This document shows, one piece after another, positions 56,079-64,000 of a stretch of 64,000 nt of DNA. Source of the DNA: Nectonema munidae (taxonomy: Eukaryota; Nematomorpha; Nectonematoida; Nectonematidae). Position 1 is the first letter of the stretch. Each line of letters starts with the position of its first letter. The position numbers and the translations under genes were made by a program. The stretch lies in NCBI GenBank assembly GCA_030549495.1, contig JAUIRK010000781.1:62001-126000 (forward strand), given 5' to 3'. The notes under the pieces are model-generated. The model saw nothing but the letters and a program-made list of their open reading frames with translations. It was not told the DNA's origin and did not search any database.

Positions 56079-57050
56079 TTATATAACTATTATATTATTG
56101 TTTTATTACTACTAATAAATTTTTTAAACTTTTTTTAATTTTCTAACGTGTTTTTTATGTTAAAATAAGCAATTGGTTTTTACTTTATTTATGGCTTTAT
56201 ATCATTGGAACATAAAGTAGGATATCCAAGGTTCATTGATAGACATGTATGCTTCTAGTTTTTTTTTGAGATTTTGGATAAATGGTATCTAGTGTTTATA
56301 AAATGTGTTTAAAATCTAGAAGATTAGCTTTTGTTTTGCTCAAAATTTAAGATCAGTTCTTGGACAATTGGTCTCTAGTTAATTAATCCTAAAAAAATTT
56401 ATTTCTTGACAATTCATTGAAAAATTGTCTACAAAAAAAAGAAAATTTTTAATTTTTAATTTCATATTGATTAAAATTTTATACTAGATTTTGTTGCATG
56501 GTATTTTTTGTATCCCCTCTGTATAATAGTAATCAAGCCAAAACCACCCCTGTATGTTTCATGACCATCCATTTAAGCTAATTATATTTGAGTTTACATA
56601 TCACACTGTATAGTTTTACATATTCATTTGGTCTAGGGGCGAAGCTCTAAATTTGTAAACAGAAGATTGTGGGTTTAAACCTTATTTCTATCAAAACTCT
56701 ATACTTTTCAAATTTGATAAAACGTCATTTATAAACCATAACTCAGAATTTTTGGGGTGCTCAACATACTTTTTAAATATTTTTGCAGGGGTGGAATTCG
56801 CTATTTAACGACGATTCAATTTGTTAAAAAATAAATTACAGCTAAATTCAGCGACTTCTAAAAATATATAAAATATAAACAATCAAAAAACAAAAAAAAA
56901 TGTTCAATTTTAAATCTTTTGATTCTTTTCTTATATCAGTTACATACATTATCTCAAGCTTATTATTCAAACTTTTTTTCAAAGTGTTTTAAAGATTTAT
57001 TATACAAAAAAAATACTAATTGTCTTTCCATAAGTCGAAGTATTACTTTT
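56079..57050. other. Spacer between piggyBac and hAT remains
   Basis: AT-rich, with the SINE copy at 56625-56706. No gene. Confidence 0.4.
56625..56706 (+). mobile_element. tRNA-derived SINE, copy C (degenerate)
   Basis: TTTGGTCTAGGGGCGAAGCT resembles a tRNA 5' half with an A box, and about 40 bp later GTGGGTTTAAACC stands in the B-box position. It is followed by TTATTTCTATCAAAACTC, which parallels the AGTATCAAACC segment after the B box in copy B. Confidence 0.45.
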
Positions 57051-57054
57051 TAAA

Positions 57055-57445
57055 AACATAATTATTGATTAAGACGTATTTTATCTTAAAAATATTAAGT
57101 TTTTGATTTTTTAAAAATGATTGATTAATGACAAATTGATTGGATTTCATAAACATAATTATCCTTAAGACTTATTTATCCTAAAATTATTTAATTTTTG
57201 TTTTTTTTAAAATGATTGATTAATGGCAAAATGACTGAGTTTCATAAAAAATTAAGGTCATCAATCAATTTAGCGTACTTGAAAATGGCAGTTTTGACTT
57301 ATTTTATTTTAAAAATAATTAACTTTTGATTTTCGACAAACTTGTCAAAAATGATTGATTATGACAAATTGACTGTGTTTCATAAAAAATTAAGGTCATC
57401 AATCAATTCAGCGTACTTGAAAATGGTAGTTTTGACTTTTTTGCA
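57055..57445. repeat. Diverged tandem repeats with AATGATTGATTAATGACAAA motif
   Basis: Three units start near 57114, 57211 and 57350 (AATGATTGATTAATGACAAA). Each is followed by ATTTCATAAA-type sequence, and the last two by AAAATTAAGGTCATCAATCA and GCGTACTTGAAAATGG. Spacing is about 95 and 140 bp. The array directly precedes the hAT coding remains. Confidence 0.65.
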
Positions 57446-57469
57446 AACAAAAGATATACTGAAATTTTT

Positions 57470-58514
57470 TTGAAAAGGAAAACTTGCGAAAAACTTGTAT
57501 TAAATAGGCCTGCTTTAAATACGGTTAATGAACACAGAAGTGAGATGGATCTCAAAAGGAAATTGTCTCCAAAGATTTTTGAACTTTATGAGAGCATTCT
57601 TGAATTTTTTAAAGATGAGGATAAGGAAACATATGACAACATAATTTTAATTTAAAACGATATTGCTTATCTGGACGATATTTTTGGAAAATTGAACGAC
57701 GTTAATCTCAAACTTTAAGGAAAATCTTCGAATATAATAAAAGCTAAAGGAACTATTGGCGGGTTCATCAGCAAATTAGAGATATTTGTTTCAAGTTTAT
57801 GCCGTCATGATTTTCATCAATTTTCTAATCCTAATTTTATTTCCAAAGAAGGAATGGAAATTGATAATGATGCTGTAAAAGTCTACTTTGATCACATAAA
57901 TTTATTAAAATCCGAAATGGAGCAAAGATTTGAAGACTTAATTGCTACTCAAGTTCCTGAGTGGTGTTTTGATCCTTTCAAGTGTGATGTCGAACAAATT
58001 AATTACAAAATTGAAGAAGAAATGATTGACTTGCAAAATGACATTGAAACAAAGGCTTTCTTCACTCTGTCAACATATGAAAAATTCTAGATAGAGAGGT
58101 GATTTTTATACCCAAACCTTTGGCAAGAAATCAAAATTTTATTTCTGCCTTTCCTTCCACATACTTGGTAGAAACAGGTTTCATTGCTGCGGTATATTTG
58201 AAAAATAAAGAAAGAAATAAACTGAAAATAGATGAAACAGGAGACTTAAGACTTAAATTTACAAATATACAGCCTAATTTCAGTGAAATAATGAAAAATC
58301 ACCAGCCGCAAGGAAGCCATTGAATTTTCAAAAAATTTCATTGTTTATATTTTTTGAATTTATTTCATATAAAAAGTATTTAACATTGTTTTTTTGTTTA
58401 CTTTTTTATACAAAATATTTTATTTTTCAACTTTTTGACGTATTTGAAATAAGTGGGCGGTGGAAAAAAACAATTAAGGGGGCGTTGGGAAGAAAAAGGT
58501 TGGGAACCACTGAA
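57470..58514 (+). pseudogene. SCAND3-like hAT transposase 3' half with terminal repeat
   Basis: The frame at 57480-57655 includes KIFELYESILEFFKDEDKET. After a stop it reads NDIAYLDDIFGKLNDVNLKL (57656-57715). A second stop is followed by GFISKLEIFVSSLCRHDFHQ and HINLLKSEMEQRFEDLIATQ, then VPEWCFDPFKCDVEQINYKI (to 58010). After a frameshift the tail has FPSTYLVETGFIAAVYLKNK, then GDLRLKFTNIQPN and NHQPQGSH before stop 58321-58323. This block order is that of SCAND3/FAM200-type hAT proteins, including the QPQGSH ending. The right terminal repeat GGTTGGGAACCACTG ends at 58514. The N-terminal half and left terminus are missing. Confidence 0.88.
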
Positions 58515-58569
58515 ATCATAGATTTTGTAAGAAAAAAAGTCACTATTTGGGAGTACTTATAACTGTGAA

Positions 58570-58732
58570 CAGCTGTTTAGAAAATGAAACACGCAAAATA
58601 AAAAACAAGATCAAGGCTGAAAGATAATCACTTCAAATATACCCTAAGAGTAGCTGCCTCCAGCATTTCACCAAATATTAATACACTGGTGAAGAAACAC
58701 AAGACAAAAGTTCGCATTAGAATGAGGCTTTG
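58570..58732 (-). repeat. 163-bp inverted repeat, right arm
   Basis: CAGCTGTTTAGAAAATGAAA ... CAAGATCAAGGCTGA ... TTCACCAAATATTAATACAC ... AGAATGAGGCTTTG. Reverse complement of 54476-54638. It starts 55 bp after the hAT terminal repeat, so it lies outside that hAT element. Confidence 0.8.
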
Positions 58733-60190
58733 TTACAAGTGTACTCATTTGTCATTATAAAATTAATACACTGTTCGTTTCAATAAATTGATTTTAATAA
58801 ATAATTTTGCTTTTACTATTTTTATCATAACCTTTCTATATAAGGCAAACCATAGACAGATTGATAAATTAAAAAAAATCAGTAGTATGTATATATGAAA
58901 GTATAAGTGGGTATGCGTACATATTTTGTAAATCTATAATAAAATCAGCTCCTGGCCCTTGCCAGGCTTTGAAAACATAATCTGGTCCACATCTGAGCAA
59001 AGGTTGCCCATGCATGCACCTTGTATTGGCCGAATTATCTCAACATTACCTTGGCATATCTGCAACTCAACACCTGTTTAGTGTCTATTTAGTATTAGGG
59101 GATGTATCTTCCGACTTGATAGATGTCGCCTTTCAGATTCAACATTTGAAAGTTTAATAAAAAGTTAATGGACATTTTTGGAAAGAAGCCATTACATGAA
59201 ATATGGTGTGTATTATGCAGTAAGAATTTCATATGAATAAAAATTTTGAATAAATTTTAAGATCACTTATTTTGCATTGCATTTTTAAAACTCACAACTA
59301 CATACATCGCAAAAATTTAGATTGTTTCAATTTTGGCTCAATTCAAATCGTACTCAATAAACAATATTATAAAGCAATATACTCTAGTTGTTTTACCACA
59401 AGACAACACTCAAGTGAAAAACTATGAGGGGAAAAGATATGAAATAATTTTTCCAGGGAAAAATTACTTTTAGTGAAATGAAATATATAGTCTACAATAG
59501 GATAATTAGAGTCTGTAACAAAATGTAAAGCAGAGCATTTATTGAAGAGATGACTGGATGTCAGGTATGCCAAATAACAACTCTAGGTGTAGGGTAAGTA
59601 AAGCTCGCGACTGTTCCTCCAATAAGGTTTGGTGTAGAGCTGTGATTCAGAGTGGTAAATATCAAACATTTTATTAATGTCATCTTCGCAACTTTCTACT
59701 AATCCCATATAGGGTTAGTACCTAGCAAGGATTTCAAAATCAAAGGAGCAACTCCTGGACCATATGATGGTAAGACATGCAGAGCCAGTGCTACTTATTA
59801 AATTTTGGGGCACAAGCTATTTTTCAAGCCTCCCAGCTAATTTTCAAGTTCCCCTAAAAAAATTTTCATTACCCTAAAAAAATATGACAAACATCTAGCA
59901 TTCATAATAATTTCTTTCATGATTCGATATTTGAAGACCAATTTTATGGCCTAAAATTTAGAGGTCGACTATTACATGGGGTATAGTTTTGGAAAGTTTG
60001 TCACGGATAAGCCTAGGCTTTGGATTTTCCGACAACGGAAGTCAAAAAAGTAATATTTTTTTCACAGCAAATAAACATTAATAAAAAAATACAGAAAAGA
60101 AAAAATTACAAAAATTGAATATTTATTAAAATCCTTCAAATGTACTGCTCTCATCAGAGCTAGCGAACATCTTCTTGAATTCTTCTTCTG
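58733..60190. other. Intergenic, nothing recognised
   Basis: Mixed-composition sequence without a supported gene. A minus-strand frame at 59367-59573 has no recognisable feature. Confidence 0.4.
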
Positions 60191-60309
60191 TTAACCCTAT
60201 TAGTGCTCGGCAAAATTTGTTCGCTCAAGTGCTGGGGGCGTAAAGTGCCCCCTCCCCCTATTTTTCTAAGATATTAATAAGTTTTTATAAATATTTTTAA
60301 TGTTACATA

Positions 60310-61270
60310 TATATTTCAACAATGCTGAATACAGTGGTGATGTCCATTTTTTATCAAAATCAATCAAACCTGTCAAAAAATTGATTTATATTTGACAGTT
60401 CATCTCAAAAAGAAACTTTTTATTTAAATAATTATATAAAGTTTTTTACGCATGTATACCCATTTTCAAATATGCTGAATTCAGTGGTGATATTCATTTT
60501 TTATGAAAATCAATAAAACCTGTCAAAAATTGATCTAAATGTGACAGCTCATCTCAAAAAGGAACTTTTTATCTAAATAAGTATATAAAGTTTTATACAC
60601 ATGTATACCCATTTTCAAATATGCTGAATTCAGTGGTGATATTCATTTTTTATGAAAATCAATCAAACCTGTCAAAAAATTGATCTAAATGTGACAGCTC
60701 ATCTCAAAAAGGAACTTTTTATCTAAATAAGTATATAAAGTTTTTTACACATGTATACCCATTTTCAAATATGCTGAATTCATTGGTGATATTCATTTTT
60801 TTATGAAAATCAATCAAACCTGTGAAAAAATTGATTTAAATGTGATAGCCCATCTCAAAAAGGAACTTTTTATCTAAATAAGTATATAAAGTTTTTTACA
60901 CATGTATACCCATTTTCAAATATGCTGAATTCAGTGGTGATATTCATTTTTTTTATGAAAATCAATCAAACCTGTGAAAAAATTGATTTAAATGTGATAG
61001 CCCATCTCAAAAAGGAACTTTTTATCTAAATAAGTATATAAAGTTTTTTACACATATACACCCATTTTCAAGCATGCTGAATTCAGCGGTGATATTCATT
61101 TTTTTATAAAAATCAATCAAACCTGGCAAAAAATTGATTTATCTCAAAAAGAAAGGATCAGGCACGGTTTTTTAAATTAGAGAATTACGTTTAATAGAAA
61201 GTATAGGGAGATTATGAAGTTTACTGTATATGGCATTTTACACACTTATACCCATTTTCAAGTAGGCTGT
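60310..61270. repeat. Tandem array 1, about 150-bp units
   Basis: The motif CCCATTTTCAAATATGCTGA recurs at about 60459, 60608, 60758, 60909 and 61061 (period 149-152 bp), with a diverged sixth at about 61251. A partial unit starts at 60317. Each unit also has GTGGTGATATTCATTTTTTA, AATCAATCAAACCTGT, ATCTCAAAAAGGAACTTTTT and AAGTATATAAAGTTTTTTAC. The middle units are nearly identical and the outer ones diverged. Confidence 0.9.
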
Positions 61271-62195
61271 GTTTACTGGTTATATTCCTTTTTTTTTAAT
61301 AAAAATTAGTCAAACCTGACAAAATAATTTAAATATGATAGCCCATGTCAAAATAAAAATTTTTATTCTTATAAAAAGTTTTTTATAGATTTCAAGTATG
61401 CAGAATTTAATGGTCATGTTCATTTTTTATGAAATCAATAAAACCTGTCAAAAAATCGATTAAACCTGTAAATCAATGTCAAATATATAAACATAAAAAT
61501 AACTTCTACTTACAGTATTTCTCTGGTAATTATTTTCTTAATTTATTTAATAAACCAACTTTAGGTGTTTAATTCACTCAAAATATTTCATTCTACAGTA
61601 ACTTATGTAACTCGATAGGACCTCCATCTTTTTGGCTACAAATTCGTTATCAGCTCGTAGTCTCTACGTCATATTATAGTTTACAGTATGTAATTTTGGT
61701 ATTCATTCTATGATGATCCTTTCTTGCTAGCTCTTTTTTCATTATAAATTTATATTATTCAATGTGTGTTCGAAAATTTTTTTATTAGGATAAAATTTCT
61801 TTTTTCCTCTCAGGCCTGAATATTTGTCAACCAATCTCATTTCAAAAGTTTTTTTCTGATGAATTATTATTCGTGATGTTGATTGTTCAATTACAAAACG
61901 TTGTCAACGTTCTTCATCTAAAAAATTATCTCTTTGACACAAAAGGAAAAAGATGGACAAATTCAATTTAAATTAAAAATATCTTGATGGTGACTAAATT
62001 CTCACATATTGGCATCTGTGCCATTTTTGATAAATCTGACCTATTCTAAATTTTCAGATTTCCTACCCATCTTAGCTAAATGTTAACTATAATCCTAGAA
62101 TCTAGATGATAAGCTATAGATTTAAATATTTTTCATTTGTAAAAGAGGAACTTCTTTTTCACAGTCAAAATATTTTTGAAGACAGTATCTAGAAG

Positions 62196-63450
62196 TAAAC
62201 CGCAAATCTGATTCAAGCTTTCAGATATTTTAAAACCATAAATGCCAAACCTGAGTCAAAAATGAAACCAGCATCTTCCATTTGGCATATAAACAGATAT
62301 TTTATTTAAATTTCAAAAATATTTCTGTAGACATTTGACGTAAATCGAAAATTTGATTGACACTTTCAGACATTTAAAACCTTTAAATGCAAAAAATGAT
62401 TTCAGAAATAAAAATTATCATGGTCGAATTGGTATAAAAACATATATTTCATGTAAAATTCGAGAGAATATTTTGGGATATAGTTTTTAGACATAAACCG
62501 CAAATTTGATTGACACTAGCAGTAAAACCTCTAAATGCGAAAACTGTGTTCAGAAATGAAATCATCATGATCTATTTGCTATAAAAACAAATTTTGGAAC
62601 TAAACGCAAATTTAATTGATACTTATATGTATTTTCAAATTCAAACTGCAAAAATTGAGTGAATAAATGAAACTAGCATGGTTGATTTGGTATAAAAACA
62701 TATATTTAATTGTAAAATTTGAATGAATGTTTTTGGAGACAATTTTTAAAAGTAAACCGTAAATTTGATTAACACTTATAGGTATTTTCACATCCTAAAT
62801 GTAAAAAATGAGTTCAGAAATGAAAACAGCATGATTGATTTGTTATAAAAACTTATATTTCAAGAGAATATTTTTGGAGACAATTTTCAGAAGTAAACCG
62901 CAAATTTGATTAATACTTATAGGTATTTTCAAATCCTAAATGTAAAAAATGAGTTCAAAAATCAAAACAGCATGATCGATTTGGTATAAAAACATATTTT
63001 ATGTAAAATTGAGAAAATATTTTTGGAGATAGCTTTTAGAAGTAAACCGCAAATTTTGACTGATATTTTAAAACCTCTAAATGTGAAAAATGAGTTCAGA
63101 AATGAAAACAGCATGGTTAATTTGGTATAAAACATTTATTTCATTGTAAAATTTGAATGAATGTTTTTGGAGATAATTTTTAGAAGTAAACCGCAAATTT
63201 GATTAACACTTAGGTATTTCCAGATCCTAAACGTAAAAAATTAGTCCAGAAATGAAACCAGCATGGCCGATTTAGTATAACACATATATTTTCTGTAAAA
63301 TATGAAGGAATGTTTTTGGAATTTTAATAAGTAAACCGCAAATTTGATTAATACTTATAGGTATTTTCAAATCCTAAATGTAAAAAAATGAGTCCAGAAA
63401 TGAAAACAGCATGACCGATTTAGTATAAAAACATATATTTTATGTAAAAT
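62196..63450. repeat. Tandem array 2, about 145-bp units
   Basis: TAAACCGCAAATTTGATT recurs near 62196, 62341, 62494, 62600, 62753, 62893, 63043, 63187 and 63332, nine units of mostly 140-153 bp with one short (106 bp). Units also carry AAATGAGTTCAGAAATGAAA, CAGCATGATCGATTTGGTAT and GAATGTTTTTGGAGA. They are unrelated by eye to array 1 but of nearly the same length. Confidence 0.88.
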
Positions 63451-63748
63451 TTGAAGGTATATTTTAGATCAATCAAAATTTTGATCGACATTTTCTAAAA
63501 AGTAGCCATGATTATTGAAAAAATTAAATATATAAAGTGTTATGCGTTCCAAACTGTATATAATTATAAATTTTCAGGGTATTATATAATATAGATCCTA
63601 AGTTATAAGGTTAAGTACAGATAATGTCAACAATTTGGTGAAAAATTTTAATTTTTGATTTTGATTGACAGTTTTGGACATGAAGGGGTCATTCAACTAC
63701 CATGAAAATGGTTTCAAAAGATGCAGCTGGCGATTTTAGGAAAAAATT

Positions 63749-64000
63749 TTTAGGGTCTCATATTACCACATTTAGTGAACGTCTTTTCACCGTTAATCAT
63801 CCACTCATTCCATTTCTTTAAATGGGCGGTTGATAGATACATCGAGTGGCTGTAATATGCTAGTTAGGCCTCCAGGAATTACTGCAATGTCAGTTTTGCT
63901 TTGTTTTACAGCTTTATCCACAGTCTCAACCAAATGTGAACGAAAGCCATCCCATACATACAAGAAGAGATTTTTCTCTTAATAGGGCGTCAGGCCTGAT
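63749..64000 (-). pseudogene. Tigger/pogo transposase, DDE C-terminal part
   Basis: On the minus strand, from the right edge: RPDALLREKSLL, then after a small shift VWDGFRSHLVETVDKAVKQS (with the Asp of the WDxFxxH catalytic block). KTDIAVIPGGLTSILQPLDV and SINRPFK follow. A frameshift leads to NEWMINGEKTFTKCGNMRP, ending near 63749. Blocks and order are those of Tigger transposases. The coding sequence continues beyond the window; the frameshifts indicate a pseudogene. Confidence 0.9.

Larger units (their letters stand above)
60195..64000 (-). mobile_element. Tigger-family element with two internal tandem arrays (runs off the window)
   Basis: The block from about 60195 matches the 26.3-27.8 kb intron sequence over most of its length, showing it is a dispersed element. 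From left to right: a GCTCGGCAAAATTTGTTCGC end region, a first tandem array (60310-61270), a spacer shared with the intron copy (61500-62150), a second tandem array (62196-63450), and the C-terminal part of a Tigger/pogo transposase on the minus strand (63749-64000). The arrays therefore sit downstream of the transposase gene. That the whole belongs to one element is inferred from adjacency and from the intron copy, which contains both array types but no transposase. Confidence 0.55.

Noticed and set aside
60310-63450. CRISPR-like interpretation of the regular repeats
   Set aside because: Units are contiguous 145-150-bp tandem repeats without short repeats and unique spacers, in a eukaryotic transposon context.

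Overview
This is an AT-rich (about three quarters A+T by eye) eukaryotic nuclear window from an invertebrate animal. It has spliced genes with GT-AG introns (some only 53-54 bp), no operons, no tRNA or rRNA genes, and a dense load of decayed transposable elements. The PPEF/rdgC-type phosphatase and the hAT, Tigger, piggyBac and LINE families fit an arthropod, perhaps a crustacean such as a parasitic copepod, but the species cannot be fixed from sequence alone.

Two host genes can be supported. (1) A plus-strand PPEF/rdgC protein phosphatase (IQ motif, PPP catalytic core, C-terminal EF-hands) runs from the IQ-motif exon at 18.46 kb to its stop at 37.92 kb. I placed twelve exons by homology, splice sites and phase, plus one weak candidate. 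The first exon and one short linker exon were not found. (2) A minus-strand gene of unknown function has a 742-bp exon at 48459-49200 and a likely terminal exon at 38011-38369. Their splice phases are compatible. It ends tail-to-tail with PPEF: the stops are 88 bp apart and the two poly(A) signals overlap in opposite directions.

Mobile DNA, left to right: ZBED5-like hAT pseudogene (1.9-3.2 kb); deleted GTF2IRD2-like hAT (about 5 kb); tRNA-derived SINE (7.2 kb); 593-bp hAT with a perfect 8-bp duplication (10.1-10.7 kb); full-length but dead piggyBac with TTAA ends and nested hAT MITEs (11.2-14.95 kb); hAT 3' end (17.5-18.0 kb). Inside PPEF introns lie a foldback-like element (20.3-20.9 kb), an RTE-type LINE (23.2-24.5 kb), a Tigger-associated repeat copy (26.3-27.8 kb), a hAT MITE (28.8-29.6 kb) and SINE copies. 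Right of PPEF: nested hAT MITE (39 kb), CR1/jockey-like LINE (39.8-41.5 kb), Tigger pseudogene (43-43.9 kb), a 50-bp LINE stub with 13-bp duplication (44.8 kb), an orphan multicopy family pseudogene (46.7-47.7 kb), short iterated repeats (51.9-52.1 kb), a 4.3-kb block bounded by 163-bp inverted repeats holding a second piggyBac and a SCAND3-like hAT (54.5-58.7 kb), and two tandem arrays of about 150-bp units attached to a minus-strand Tigger pseudogene at the right edge (60.2-64 kb).

No new molecular system of coherent genes is visible. The most interesting items are the uncharacterised minus-strand gene and its antisense overlap with PPEF, the linked pair of tandem arrays in a Tigger-family element, and several iterated-motif repeats.
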